Shown one piece after another: positions 16,508 to 25,785 of a stretch of DNA of 57,962 nucleotides. The translations under genes were made by a program, and so were the position numbers. The notes under the pieces are model-generated. The model was given only the letters and a program-made list of their open reading frames with translations. It made no database searches and was not told where the DNA came from. Origin of the DNA: an uncultured Eubacteriales bacterium (GTDB lineage Bacteria > Bacillota > Clostridia > Lachnospirales > Lachnospiraceae); the NCBI GenBank assembly GCA_949283695.1, contig CASDTX010000062.1, positions 1 through 57,962 of the forward strand, given 5' to 3'. How positions within the stretch are numbered: position 1 is the first letter of the stretch; each line of letters opens with the position of its first letter.

Positions 16508-16546
16508 CTCCCGGTATACAGAAAATCTGGATCTGTATACCGGGAG
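16508..16546. repeat. Perfect 14-bp hairpin between convergent genes
   Basis: ctcccggtatacag (16508-16521) is exactly inverted at 16533-16546 around an 11-nt loop. No T-run follows. A second small stem, cgccg/cggcg at 16573-16589, is followed by tttt and may be the real terminator of the rightward gene. Confidence 0.7.
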
Positions 16547-16577
16547 GAACGTTCCGTATCAGACACTTCTATCGCCG

Positions 16578-17225
16578 CTATATACGGCGGTTTTCTCTCT
16601 GAATTCCTTCTTTGAGCGTTACATAATCAATGATTGCCTTTGCTGTGCCTTCAATTCCCAGCTCTGAGCTGGTCAGGCAGAGCTCATAACTGGACGCGTC
16701 AGACCATTTCTTATTCGTGTAATAGTTATAATAGCTGGCGCGCTTCTTATCGGTTTTGAGAATCCGGTCTTTCGCCTTTGCATCTGTCAGATCATAGAGT
16801 CTTGCGATTCTGCGGATCCTTGCGTTTAAATCGGCATGGATAAAGACACTGACTACATTTTTGTAGGATTCCAGAGCGTAATCTGCGCACCGGCCGACAA
16901 GAATGCACGGACCTTCATCGGCAATCTTCTTGATGGCGTCGAACTGTGCAAGAAATACTTTGTGATTGATCGGCATATCGGTATAAGAATTACCGGAATA
17001 TCCCATGGAATATGTATCCATAACAAGAGAATACAGGAAACTGTTCGTCGGTTTCTCGTCGTGATTCTCGAAAATCTCTTCACAGATCCCACTCTCTTTC
17101 GCTGCGCGGGCAAGCATCTCTTTGTCATAAAGCTTGATGCCAAAAGCGTCAGCTACTTTGTAGCCGATCTCACGTCCTGCACTGCCATATTCTCTTCCAA
17201 TGGTAATGATCGTATTTGTTTTCAT
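16578..17225 (-). CDS. Cytidylate-kinase-like family protein
   Basis: This 215-residue P-loop protein opens with TIITIGREYGSAGREIGYKVA, in which a Gly-rich turn replaces the classical kinase loop. The AAK6/cytidylate-kinase-2 family in Clostridia shares this opening. The substrate is unknown, and the true CMP kinase is usually a different gene. The ATG at 17225 is preferred because AAAGGAG is ten bases away; the upstream GTG at 17234 is too close to that site. Confidence 0.82.
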   Translation of the reverse strand: MKTNTIITIGREYGSAGREIGYKVADAFGIKLYDKEMLARAAKESGICEEIFENHDEKPTNSFLYSLVMDTYSMGYSGNSYTDMPINHKVFLAQFDAIKKIADEGPCILVGRCADYALESYKNVVSVFIHADLNARIRRIARLYDLTDAKAKDRILKTDKKRASYYNYYTNKKWSDASSYELCLTSSELGIEGTAKAIIDYVTLKEGIQRENRRI

Positions 17226-17366
17226 AGAATGCACACTCCTTTATGTCTGACAATTTTTGATTTGTCTGCAGAACACACGGATTTGTAATATTGCATAAAA
17301 AATATCCGCTGCTTCACATATCATATGACTATTATAACCAATGCATTGTCTATTTACAATCTAAAA

Positions 17367-18278
17367 TTATAATTTCTTCAGCCGTTCAAGAAGTGCGAGA
17401 AAATAATCCGGCAGCGGCGCGTCAAATTCCAGATATTCGCCGGTAGTGGGATGGCGGATTCCCAGGATCTTTGCGTGAAGCGTCTGCCCTTCCAGGCGGA
17501 AAGGACATTTGGCGGGACCGTACACAGCGTCTCCCAGAATCGGATGCCCGATGCTCGCCATGTGTACACGAATCTGATGGGTACGGCCGGTCTCCAGTTC
17601 ACATTCAATGTAAGTATAATCGCCAAAACGCTCCAGCACCCGGTAATGAGTCACTGCGTGTCTCCCATTTGAAGACTTGGTACTCATTTTCTTGCGATCC
17701 ACAGGATGGCGCCCGATCGGCGCGTTTACCGTTCCGGAATCTTCTTTCAGATTTCCGCATACAATCGCATGATAGCGTCTGGTGATAGAATGCTCTTTCA
17801 GCTCTTCAGCGAGGATCTGATGAGCCCGGTCGTTCTTACAGACAAGAAGAGAGCCTGTGGTATCCATATCAATTCTGTGTACAATACCCGGACGCAGGAC
17901 CCCGTTGATCCCTGAGAGCTGGTCTCCGCAGTGCCAGAGAATCGCATTCACGAGTGTGTGGCTGTAATGGCCCGGCGAAGGGTGTACAACCATTCCTTTT
18001 GGTTTATTCACTACAAGGATATCCGAATCCTCATACAGAATATCAAGGGGAATATTCTCAGGCCGGATATCCAGAACTTCCGGATCCGGTATGGCTACCA
18101 GAATTTCATCCCCTTCATTCAATTTATAGTTCGCCTTCACCGGTTTTCCGTTCACCAGAATGCGGCCTTCTTTGAGCAGTTTCTGGATATAAGAACGGGA
18201 AAGGTCCTCCAGATCCTCACTTAAGAATCTGTCGATCCTTTCCCCTGAACGGCCGGCTTTGAGAGAGCGTTCTTCCAT
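17367..18278 (-). CDS. RluD-type 23S rRNA pseudouridine synthase
   Basis: This 303-residue RluA/RluD-family pseudouridine synthase has an N-terminal S4 RNA-binding domain (SRSYIQKLLKEGRILVNGK). The catalytic core contains GIVHRIDMDTTGSLLV with Asp137 as nucleophile, and RTHQIRVHM follows. It follows lspA in the same direction, as in many Firmicutes (lspA-rluD). The exact uridine targets are inferred only from the family. Confidence 0.92.
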   Translation of the reverse strand: MEERSLKAGRSGERIDRFLSEDLEDLSRSYIQKLLKEGRILVNGKPVKANYKLNEGDEILVAIPDPEVLDIRPENIPLDILYEDSDILVVNKPKGMVVHPSPGHYSHTLVNAILWHCGDQLSGINGVLRPGIVHRIDMDTTGSLLVCKNDRAHQILAEELKEHSITRRYHAIVCGNLKEDSGTVNAPIGRHPVDRKKMSTKSSNGRHAVTHYRVLERFGDYTYIECELETGRTHQIRVHMASIGHPILGDAVYGPAKCPFRLEGQTLHAKILGIRHPTTGEYLEFDAPLPDYFLALLERLKKL

Positions 18279-18351
18279 CTCTTTACGATCCTACCTTCCT
18301 TGACTGATGATTGATCCTGATATTTTAACAGCGTTCCGCTGTGTGTGATGA

Positions 18352-18885
18352 CTACTGCTTTTCGGATCTGCCGAAAAACGCGAAGTCCTCATCTTGATAG
18401 AAAAAGAGAATCAGAATCACAAATACGGCACAGGCTACTACCACATAGCAGTCTGCCACATTAAAGATCGGAAAATCAATCAGCCGGAAATAAAAAAAGT
18501 CAATCACATAGTTCAGCCTGACCCGGTCAATCATATTCCCTACTGCGCCGGCACAAAGGAGCACCGCGCAGATCCGCAGAGGAAGATAGCGCCCTGTCTG
18601 CGGAATCCTGCCGTACAGAAATGCAATCACTGCGCAGATCACCAGCGCACCGATGACGAACATGAACTGCATATTCTGCATCAGACCGAATGCGGCTCCG
18701 CGATTTTCCAGATAGCGCAGTTCAAAGACTCCCTCAATCAGCACCCAGGGGGCCTGATCCTTTAGAGCCAGGACTGCAAGCTGCTTTGTCAGCTGATCAA
18801 TAAACAGCGCGGCGGCAAAGCCTGCGAAGGCTGCGGCATACGCCTTAAGTTTTCCTGCGGTATTTGATGTCTGTTGAGTTGTCAT
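18352..18885 (-). CDS. lspA: Lipoprotein signal peptidase (signal peptidase II)
   Basis: This 177-residue membrane aspartyl protease removes signal peptides from lipoproteins after lipid attachment. Four hydrophobic spans are visible. The conserved blocks NRGAAFG, GNMIDRVRLNYVIDFFYF (Asp129) and FNVADCYVVV (Asp145) supply the catalytic dyad. The first residues are hydrophilic (MTTQQTSNTAGK). It lies upstream of rluD in the same direction, 73 bases apart. Confidence 0.95.
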   Translation of the reverse strand: MTTQQTSNTAGKLKAYAAAFAGFAAALFIDQLTKQLAVLALKDQAPWVLIEGVFELRYLENRGAAFGLMQNMQFMFVIGALVICAVIAFLYGRIPQTGRYLPLRICAVLLCAGAVGNMIDRVRLNYVIDFFYFRLIDFPIFNVADCYVVVACAVFVILILFFYQDEDFAFFGRSEKQ

Positions 18886-18947
18886 TGTCTATTCCATCCT
18901 AAATTCATTGATTTCCGCCCTGATTCACTGACTTCCGCGGGCAGAAG

Positions 18948-19748
18948 TCAGGCGTACCGCTTCAGTACGACACTGATCCTGTTCTTCCGGGTCCGCGCTC
19001 CGGCACCCTCGTACCGGAATTTCCCCATCCCGCGCACGGAGACGATGTCCCCTTCTTTCGGCTCATAGCCGTTGCTGGTAACCAGTTTCCCGTTCACATA
19101 CACCTTGGCACCCTCGATCAATCCTGTCAGCTTGGAACGGGAAGAAGAGAATGCCAGGGCCAGCAGGCTGTCCAGCCGGACAGAGGCCACAGTCCCCCGG
19201 ATTTCTTCGTATTCCGGCGTATAATGAAAGTCTGGGAGGAAGATCTCCGAGACACGGACCGAAGTATGTCTGACCCGCGTCAGCTCATCGATCATCAGCG
19301 GAGTCATATCTCTGTGTACAAACACAAGCGCATCTTCCTTCCTGCACAGAATATCCCCGGTTTTCGCGCGCGTGATTCCCAGGTTGAGCATTGCACCCAG
19401 ATAATCCCGATGGCTCAGTTCCTCGGCAAATTTCCGGTTCAGAGGGGCAATCTTCAGAAGGGAGAAAGGGTATTCGATCTCCTCAGGGGTGAGGTCCTTT
19501 TTGCCGCAACGCAAATAAAGAGCCTCAGGGATAAATGCCGCCATCTGACGCTCTGCCAAAGAAAAGCCGCCAAAAGATACGACCCGTGTATACAGCCTGT
19601 CTTTTGGCAGCATATGTAACATATTCTGTTCATTCAGATTAAGAAAATCCGAATAGGTTATGATATCACGCTGGTATGCAGCCCTTGACAAGTCAATAAA
19701 ATGTTTCTCCAGAATCTGGACGTCTTTTTCCTGATCTGTCTTCTGCAT
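18948..19748 (-). CDS. ylmH: YlmH-type S4 RNA-binding protein
   Basis: This 266-residue protein has a C-terminal S4 domain (VRLDSLLALAFSSSRSKLTGLI ... VYVNGKLVTSNGYEPKEGD). The N-terminal part is typical of YlmH, a protein of the Gram-positive division cluster that binds ribosome-associated RNA. It starts six bases after the sepF stop, so the two genes are almost certainly co-transcribed. Confidence 0.9.
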   Translation of the reverse strand: MQKTDQEKDVQILEKHFIDLSRAAYQRDIITYSDFLNLNEQNMLHMLPKDRLYTRVVSFGGFSLAERQMAAFIPEALYLRCGKKDLTPEEIEYPFSLLKIAPLNRKFAEELSHRDYLGAMLNLGITRAKTGDILCRKEDALVFVHRDMTPLMIDELTRVRHTSVRVSEIFLPDFHYTPEYEEIRGTVASVRLDSLLALAFSSSRSKLTGLIEGAKVYVNGKLVTSNGYEPKEGDIVSVRGMGKFRYEGAGARTRKNRISVVLKRYA

Positions 19749-19754
19749 ACCGCC

Positions 19755-20303
19755 TTAATATCTTCCTTTCACACTCGGCGTCTCCATGGAGCCTCCAAGC
19801 AGATCCTGAAGATCACCTGAGATATCTACGTTCGTAGGTGTCACGAGGAAAATGTAATTCGAGATCTTCTGCAGATTTCCGCTGATGGCGAATGTTGCAC
19901 CTGATACAAAATCAATGATTCTCTGTGCAACTTCAAGATCCATACCTTCCAGATTCAGAATCACCGTGCGGCCTGCCAGAAGCGTCTCTGTAATCTCACG
20001 GGAATCATCTACGGAAGTAGGCTTTACAACACAGACTTCCATATTTCCGCCTCGTTTTACGGCCGGATGTCTCATTGGCGTTACTTTATTATTCACAGCG
20101 GTCTGAGAACTCTTCTCCTCCTGCATGTCAAAATCATCGAAACTCTCTTCTTTTGTATTTTTCTTTCCGAACAGAGAACGGCGCTGCGGCTTTTCTTCAT
20201 ACTCCTCGTCATCATCAAGGAATTCGTCCTCGCCGTAGTACTCATCATCATAATCATCGTCATTCAGTTTCATGATGTCCAGAAATTTATCAAATACACC
20301 CAT
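19755..20303 (-). CDS. sepF: Cell division protein SepF
   Basis: This 182-residue protein anchors and bundles FtsZ at the septum. The N-terminus (MGVFDKFLDIMKL) is the membrane-binding amphipathic helix. A very acidic linker (DDDYDDEYYGEDEFLDDDEE) follows, then the conserved core with VVKPTSVDDSREI and GATFAISGNLQKI. ATG 20303 is chosen because AGGAG lies eight bases before it; the GTG at 20312 is too close. It is clustered with yggS and ylmH. Confidence 0.94.
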   Translation of the reverse strand: MGVFDKFLDIMKLNDDDYDDEYYGEDEFLDDDEEYEEKPQRRSLFGKKNTKEESFDDFDMQEEKSSQTAVNNKVTPMRHPAVKRGGNMEVCVVKPTSVDDSREITETLLAGRTVILNLEGMDLEVAQRIIDFVSGATFAISGNLQKISNYIFLVTPTNVDISGDLQDLLGGSMETPSVKGRY

Positions 20304-20388
20304 CTTATACACTCCTATCTTGCGCTTTTAAACCCCGCACAATTTTATTATTTTATACTCTCTTTTCCAGAGGCACAGCCTTGTAATC

Positions 20389-21090
20389 TCAAGCTCCCTG
20401 TCCGCTGTAATCTCTGGCACCAAAGATCCCTGTCCCAATCCGGACCATGGTGGCTCCCTCTTCGATTGCGACCTGGTAATCATTGGTCATCCCCATTGAA
20501 AGTATACTGACAGTACCATTATCAATGTTTTTTTCTTTCATGTCAACATATAATTTATGTAAATCTGCGAAAATTGTACGATTTTTTTCTGGATTTTCAA
20601 CAAATGGTGCAATTGTCATAAGTCCCCGCAGATTTATGTGAGAAAACTGTGCGATTTTCTCTGCCAGGGGTAAAACTTCCTCGGTTTTCAGTCCGAATTT
20701 GCTCTCCTCCTGCGCAACATTTACCTCCAGAAGGATATCAGCTGTACAGTTGTGCTTCTCTGCCTCTCGTTCGATGGTCTCCGCCAGTCTCAGGGAATCT
20801 ACAGAGTGTATGAGCTTCACCTTATCGATAATATATTTTACTTTGTTCGTCTGCAGATGCCCGATCATATGCCACTCGATATCATTTGGCAGAACTTCAT
20901 ATTTGTCGCGGATCTCCTGGACCTTATTCTCTCCAAAGACACGCACCCCGAGTCCGTATGCTTCCTGAAGCACAGAGACCGGCTTGGTCTTGCTGACCGC
21001 AACCAGTGTCACCTCTTTTCTGTCCCGCCCGGCTCTCTTGCATGCCGCCGCGATTTTTGCTTCTGTTTCCTGCAGATTCTCTCTCAGCAT
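20389..21090 (-). CDS. YggS family PLP-binding protein
   Basis: This 233-residue pyridoxal-phosphate homeostasis protein consists of a TIM barrel only. Lys34 in LVAVSKTKP would hold PLP, and SMGMTNDYQVAIEEG is the phosphate-binding region. GGAGGAG precedes ATG 21090, so the upstream extension to 21135 is not used. It precedes sepF, as in the Firmicutes ylm cluster (ylmE position). Confidence 0.93.
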   Translation of the reverse strand: MLRENLQETEAKIAAACKRAGRDRKEVTLVAVSKTKPVSVLQEAYGLGVRVFGENKVQEIRDKYEVLPNDIEWHMIGHLQTNKVKYIIDKVKLIHSVDSLRLAETIEREAEKHNCTADILLEVNVAQEESKFGLKTEEVLPLAEKIAQFSHINLRGLMTIAPFVENPEKNRTIFADLHKLYVDMKEKNIDNGTVSILSMGMTNDYQVAIEEGATMVRIGTGIFGARDYSGQGA

Positions 21091-21131
21091 GATCTGTTCT
21101 CCTCCCAACTGAAATATTTGCTGATGCACAA

Positions 21132-22526
21132 TCACTGAAAAACGACGTCATCCTGGCTGACGCCTGCCCCGTTCTGTACGATATGATCATAATTGTACAA
21201 TCCGTAGGCCTCGCCCTCCTGGACAATATAATATTCGTCGTTCTCACACAGAATACTCACCTTTTTAAATACAGCGTATCCCTTATTAATATTATAGACC
21301 CCTGTCAGTGTCTTGATCTTCCCGATTGTGTATGTCTCGGATGACTCCGGTTTGATCAGTACATCTCCTTCTGACAGTGTATCCATATTGATGCAGACTT
21401 CCCCTTCTTCTGAGGCATCATAGATCGTAACATCGTGAAGCTCGGCGTTTCCGTCAGACTGCTGAACCAGGACACTGTCGGAGGAACTGCTGCCGCCGGA
21501 AGTGAGATATTCCTGAGGAATGACATAAAACTTCTTCTCCACCACAGCGGATCTCGGAATCTTCAATCCGGTTTCATCTTCCAGGATCAGTTCAATGTTC
21601 AGATACCGGTCTTCTGCGTAACGGATCATCGAATTATCAAAGGAAAGACAGCCGTAAAAATCGCCTTCTTTTTCAATGATGGAGAAATCCGCCCACAGTG
21701 TTTCACTGTCTTTATCAATCCGTACTTTAATGCTGGTGATCCCGTCGTGCCTGAGCTCTTCGGCGGTTTCCCGGTCCATCTGGACGAGCACGTGCCAGTT
21801 CTCACTTGTGATGAGCCTGTAAACAGGATCTCCGGCCGCAATTTTCATCTGATCTGCCAGAGCTGTGATTTCATAGGCAGAACGGTCAAAATTGTCTGCC
21901 GTGAATGTATCTGTCGTCAGAGACTCGTATCCGTCTACCGTAAAGGCGACAATCCCGTCACGGAGGGCAGGATAAGACGTCACATCGAGGCCGCTTGCGG
22001 CTATGGCCGCGTCAAGCTGGTCCATCCGGGTTGTACTGAAGGCGTCCTGAAGCGACGTACTGATCTCGTTTTTCAGAGAATAGACAGAGGAAAAATCATT
22101 TGCATTATAGTTTTCATTAAAATTCTGAATCTGATAAGTGATGCCGGACTGAACTTCCGTGTTCAGACTCTGTCCTGCTGCTGAATCTGCTGCTGTGCTC
22201 TCCGTGTCCAGTTTCTCCTGAGAGAGCGCGTAAATATTGGCGCCTGCTTTTACTTTTGTATTCTCATTCTGATAGTAGCTGACATACCCGCCTGCTTCTG
22301 CGCTGACAGCGGTCTCTTCCCGGATAATCAGGCCGGTGTAGGAATTATCCCGTACAATACTTCCTCTGCGAACTTCATAGGCAGAAATGGAATCTCCCGT
22401 GAAATACATGATAACTGTCACAATCAGGTAAACAAAGACAATTGCAAACAGAAAGATCCCAAGATTCAGTTCACGTCTTGACTTATACTTTTTTAAATTT
22501 GTTGAGTTATCTTTTTTCGATGACAA
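21132..22526 (-). CDS. HlyD-like periplasmic-adaptor-type protein
   Basis: This 464-residue protein has one N-terminal membrane span (about residues 23-43, GIFLFAIVFVYLIVTVIMYF). A long extracytoplasmic part carries biotinyl/lipoyl-like segments (ETAVSAEAGGYVSYYQ) at the start and VLIKPE near the end, as in HlyD/membrane-fusion proteins. No ABC or efflux pump gene is adjacent; instead it heads the yggS-sepF-ylmH cluster, its stop being about 40 bases before the yggS start. The start is TTG at 22526, 12 bases after AGGAGG. Its function in this place is unknown and may concern the envelope or division. Confidence 0.7.
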   Translation of the reverse strand: MSSKKDNSTNLKKYKSRRELNLGIFLFAIVFVYLIVTVIMYFTGDSISAYEVRRGSIVRDNSYTGLIIREETAVSAEAGGYVSYYQNENTKVKAGANIYALSQEKLDTESTAADSAAGQSLNTEVQSGITYQIQNFNENYNANDFSSVYSLKNEISTSLQDAFSTTRMDQLDAAIAASGLDVTSYPALRDGIVAFTVDGYESLTTDTFTADNFDRSAYEITALADQMKIAAGDPVYRLITSENWHVLVQMDRETAEELRHDGITSIKVRIDKDSETLWADFSIIEKEGDFYGCLSFDNSMIRYAEDRYLNIELILEDETGLKIPRSAVVEKKFYVIPQEYLTSGGSSSSDSVLVQQSDGNAELHDVTIYDASEEGEVCINMDTLSEGDVLIKPESSETYTIGKIKTLTGVYNINKGYAVFKKVSILCENDEYYIVQEGEAYGLYNYDHIVQNGAGVSQDDVVFQ

Positions 22527-22641
22527 AATCAGGCAGCACCTCCTGTGATTTATAACTTAAACAGTATAACATTTTCCCGCGTATATTTCCAGTTTTTGTG
22601 GAAATAATAAAAGCATTGAAAGCATAAAAGGAGGAAATCAC

Positions 22642-22845
22642 ATGAAATGGTTTGATAACACGGCTTTGACGATCGTGATCATAGGGGCAGTCAACTGGCT
22701 GCTGGTCGGAATCTTCAAATTTGATCTGGTAGCCTTTCTTTTTGGAAACTTAAGCTGGCTCTCACGAATAGTCTATACGGTTGTCGGTCTGTGCGGCCTG
22801 TATCTGATCAGTCTGTTCGGCCGGATCAGAGACATGTCAGAATAA
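22642..22845 (+). CDS. DUF378 small membrane protein
   Basis: This 67-residue protein has two hydrophobic helices (ALTIVIIGAVNWLLVGIF and IVYTVVGLCGLYLISLF) and the NWLLVGIF motif of DUF378. AAAAGGAGGAAA precedes the ATG. The role of the family is unknown. It is a single-gene unit between divergent and convergent neighbours, with a terminator behind it. Confidence 0.85.
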   Translation: MKWFDNTALTIVIIGAVNWLLVGIFKFDLVAFLFGNLSWLSRIVYTVVGLCGLYLISLFGRIRDMSE

Positions 22846-22861
22846 ACGATTTGGACATAGA

Positions 22862-22909
22862 GAAACCTTCCGGTTCACGTGTATCCATGGATCGGAAGGT
22901 TCTGTTTTT
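22862..22909 (+). terminator. Intrinsic terminator after the DUF378 gene
   Basis: aaccttccg (22864-22872) pairs with cggaaggtt (22893-22901), followed by ctgttttta. It could also stop the convergent carboxypeptidase transcript, although the T-run there is weak. Confidence 0.75.
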
Positions 22910-22937
22910 ATCAGCTGCCGTTTTTTAGCTGCTGTTT

Positions 22938-23987
22938 TTAGCTGTTATTCTGTCCGCCGCTGTTTAAGATCCCGGCTGTCAGGAGCTCATTCATCTGTAC
23001 ATAAAGGAGATCTTTATCCGGAGCGCCCATGATGACAGAAATATAAGGGTGGTTTTCGGAATCTATATCGTACAGGATGACACAGTTTCCGGCCTCATCC
23101 GTTGTTCCTGTCTTACCTCCGAGTACCTGGATCCCGGCCGGGGCTTCTGCCGCGCCGGCCGAATAGTAATTCGTAGGTTCCCACTCTTCTGCGCGCACTG
23201 TGCCGTCGGAGCCGGTCAGTGAGGCGGTATAAGTATCCAGAGTAATGATCTCTTTGAAGGTGTCATTCTGAAGTGCCGCCTGAAAGATCAAATAGAGATC
23301 ATATGCTGTCGTATAATGGTTCTCATCGTGCAGCCCGTGGGGATTTACAAAATGTGTGCCCGTCGCGCCCAGTGCTGCGGCTTCTGTATTCATCAGCTCA
23401 GCAAAGGCCTCTTCACTGCCGGAAATATACTCTGCGATGGCGGTTCCCGCATCATTGCCGGACTGCAGCATCAGTCCGCAGATCAGATCATACAGAGTCA
23501 GTGTATCTCCGGTTCTCAGACCGCATACAGATTCATCCCAGTTAAAATCTGTGGCGTGTTCGCTGACGGTGATTACATCGTCAAGATTGCCGTATTTCAA
23601 AGCCACATAGGCAGTCATCGTCTTCGTTGTACTTGCTGGGTAGAGACGTTCAAACATCTGATACCCGCACAGTACTTTCTCCTGCTCCAGGTCAAAAAGC
23701 CCTGCTGCATGAAGAGATGTATCCGGCAGATAGCCGTCAAGACTGACCTCTCCGGATGCCACACACAGATCCGTGGCAAGAAGCTCGCCCTGATAGATCT
23801 GACGGTTATAGACTTCCTTCTCATAGCCAGTTACGTAATCTCTGGTTTGATCCCATATCAGAATGCCTCCGGCTGCTCCCAGGCCGATGACAGCTGTCAG
23901 ACTGATCAAAAACGCGGCTCTTCTCGCAGGATGCCTGCGGCCCCTCTTTCTTCTTTTATTCCCGATTCTGCTATTCTGTCCTTTCAC
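22938..23987 (-). CDS. D-alanyl-D-alanine carboxypeptidase (PBP5 family)
   Basis: This 349-residue serine peptidase trims D-Ala from peptidoglycan stem peptides. A very basic N-terminus precedes one membrane span (about 24-44). The three penicillin-binding motifs are present: Ser119-x-x-Lys122 (ASTTK), Ser176-Gly-Asn (QSGNDAG) and Lys292-Thr-Gly (GGKTGTTDEAG). The family's C-terminal amphipathic anchor is missing, so the protein is probably held by its N-terminus. The start is a GTG at 23987 with a weak ribosome binding site. Confidence 0.9.
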   Translation of the reverse strand: MKGQNSRIGNKRRKRGRRHPARRAAFLISLTAVIGLGAAGGILIWDQTRDYVTGYEKEVYNRQIYQGELLATDLCVASGEVSLDGYLPDTSLHAAGLFDLEQEKVLCGYQMFERLYPASTTKTMTAYVALKYGNLDDVITVSEHATDFNWDESVCGLRTGDTLTLYDLICGLMLQSGNDAGTAIAEYISGSEEAFAELMNTEAAALGATGTHFVNPHGLHDENHYTTAYDLYLIFQAALQNDTFKEIITLDTYTASLTGSDGTVRAEEWEPTNYYSAGAAEAPAGIQVLGGKTGTTDEAGNCVILYDIDSENHPYISVIMGAPDKDLLYVQMNELLTAGILNSGGQNNS

Positions 23988-24031
23988 AAACTAAACTACC
24001 ATCCTGTCTTGTTGATTCGTCTTGTCCGGTC

Positions 24032-24427
24032 TTAGCGGTACATCTCACGCCAGTCCAGATCCCCTCTGTCAAGCGCGAGGATCAGCGCCTCTGCGGTCGC
24101 AATATTCGTGGCGATGGGGATATTATACATATCGCACAGTTTTACGATATCATTCACATCCGGCTCGTGGGCACGGGGTGCCAGCGGATCGCGGAAAAAG
24201 ATCAGAAGATCAATGTTATTATGCTCGATCTGAGACCCGAGCTGCTGCTTCCCTCCCAGATGTCCCGGCAGAAATTTATGGATGCTTAAGTTCGTTACAC
24301 TTTCTACCAGAGTTCCTGTTGTCTCCGTGGCATACAGCTCATGTTTGCTGAGTATTCCGCGGTATGCGATGCAGAAATTCTGCATCAGTTTCTTCTTCGC
24401 ATCGTGTGCGATCAGTCCGATATTCAT
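24032..24427 (-). CDS. mgsA: Methylglyoxal synthase
   Basis: This 131-residue enzyme converts dihydroxyacetone phosphate to methylglyoxal and phosphate, a bypass of lower glycolysis. Characteristic segments are IGLIAHDAKK, TGTTGTL-like TETTGTLVES, FLPGHLGGKQQLGSQI and FFRDPLAPRAHEPDV, which contain the catalytic Asp and His. AAGGAGAGG precedes the ATG. It lies 15 bases after rodA and appears to be the last gene or nearly the last of the mre-min-rodA operon. Confidence 0.95.
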   Translation of the reverse strand: MNIGLIAHDAKKKLMQNFCIAYRGILSKHELYATETTGTLVESVTNLSIHKFLPGHLGGKQQLGSQIEHNNIDLLIFFRDPLAPRAHEPDVNDIVKLCDMYNIPIATNIATAEALILALDRGDLDWREMYR

Positions 24428-24442
24428 AATCGAATCCTCTCC

Positions 24443-25579
24443 TTACTGATATTTGTTAGGCTGTAAGCCGACATTCAGTACAAAACCGATCCCCATAAAA
24501 AAGCATACAACGGAAGTCAGTCCATAACTAACAAAGGGAAGCGACAACCCGGTATTCGGAAGAATTAATGTAGCCACACCGATATTGATAAAGCTCTGGA
24601 TCCCTATCAGTGCGGCCACCCCGCCGCAGATGATGCGCCCTCCTGTATCTTTCGCTTTCAGGCCAACCAAAATACATTCTATAATGATTAATAATAACAA
24701 AAATATAACAACACAACAACCCACAAATCCTAATTCTTCACCAATTATAGCAAAAATAAAATCGGTCTGGGGCTCAGAGACAAAGTTTCCGTTCTTGACA
24801 GAATTCGTCTCATCATTGTTATAGCCCTTTCCGGATAGCTGACCGGAGCCGATGGCCATAACTGAATTCAGCTGCTGATAGGATTCGTCGTCCGCATATT
24901 TCTCCGGCTCCAGCCATGCAAGAATACGCTCCTGCTGATAGTCGTGAAGGAGCGGCTGATTTGGCTGCACGGCAATTACCAGAAAGATTATGACGGCCGG
25001 AACTGAGATGGCCAGTACTGTCCCGATAAATTTATAGCTTAATCCCGCAAGGAACAGCAGCGCGCAGAATAATCCTGCCACACAGATCGTTGTTGACAGG
25101 TTCGGCTGGCTGACAATCAGTGCCAGCGAAGGAAGGATCAGCGCAACAGCCTGCAGAATTACTTTCGGGCGATTGATCTGCTGCTCCCGGTCTGATAAGA
25201 ATCTGGCGAAGAACAGAATCATCAGTATTTTCGTCAAGTCTGAGGGCTGGAATTGGATAATGACCAGATCCAGCCATCGCTTTGCCCCGTTGACTGTTAC
25301 TCCAAGACCTGGGATATTGATTGCTGCCAGCAGGATCAGATTCAGAATATACATGGGCCAGTACAGGTTCAGCAGCCAGTTGTAATCAATCAGTGAAATC
25401 ACAATCATAACCGCAATTCCCAGAACCACACCCATAATCTGGGTGTTCATCAGATCCGGCCGGGCACTTCGCACCATGAGGACGCCTATGACAGAAAGCG
25501 CGATCACCAGGACTGCCAGGCTGAAACGGTAATCTCTTATATTGTAATGAGCCTTAAGATATTTAAAAAAATGCTTCAA
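24443..25579 (-). CDS. rodA: Rod-shape SEDS glycosyltransferase RodA
   Basis: This 378-residue SEDS-family polytopic membrane protein polymerises glycan strands together with PBP2. About ten spans are visible. The conserved segments are VNGAKRWLDLVIIQFQPSDLTKI, SQPNLSTT, and a final LPNTGLSLPFVSYGLTS. The start ATG overlaps the minE stop by four bases. Its placement after minCDE and downstream of PBP2 fits RodA better than FtsW or SpoVE. Confidence 0.92.
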   Translation of the reverse strand: MKHFFKYLKAHYNIRDYRFSLAVLVIALSVIGVLMVRSARPDLMNTQIMGVVLGIAVMIVISLIDYNWLLNLYWPMYILNLILLAAINIPGLGVTVNGAKRWLDLVIIQFQPSDLTKILMILFFARFLSDREQQINRPKVILQAVALILPSLALIVSQPNLSTTICVAGLFCALLFLAGLSYKFIGTVLAISVPAVIIFLVIAVQPNQPLLHDYQQERILAWLEPEKYADDESYQQLNSVMAIGSGQLSGKGYNNDETNSVKNGNFVSEPQTDFIFAIIGEELGFVGCCVVIFLLLLIIIECILVGLKAKDTGGRIICGGVAALIGIQSFINIGVATLILPNTGLSLPFVSYGLTSVVCFFMGIGFVLNVGLQPNKYQ

Positions 25580-25785
25580 TTCTTTTCTCCCATATATTGA
25601 ATATGTATATCTGTCCGGGTGATTTCGATATGAAAATCCTCCGGCCTTATCTCCATATATTTTGACACTGTATAATACAGATCACTGGAGAGCCTGTCCA
25701 CCGCGTCCGGCGTACATTGAATCCGATCTGAGATCAGCAGGTTTTTCAGACGCTCGCGTGCGATGGGCACAGAAGGTGTATGCAT
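25576..25785 (-). CDS. minE: Cell division topological factor MinE
   Basis: This 69-residue protein has a short N-terminal anti-MinCD segment (ARERLKNLLISDR) and a C-terminal dimerisation part. It is slightly shorter than E. coli MinE (88). It follows minD directly, with no gap, and overlaps rodA by four bases. Confidence 0.92.
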   Translation of the reverse strand: MHTPSVPIARERLKNLLISDRIQCTPDAVDRLSSDLYYTVSKYMEIRPEDFHIEITRTDIHIQYMGEKN

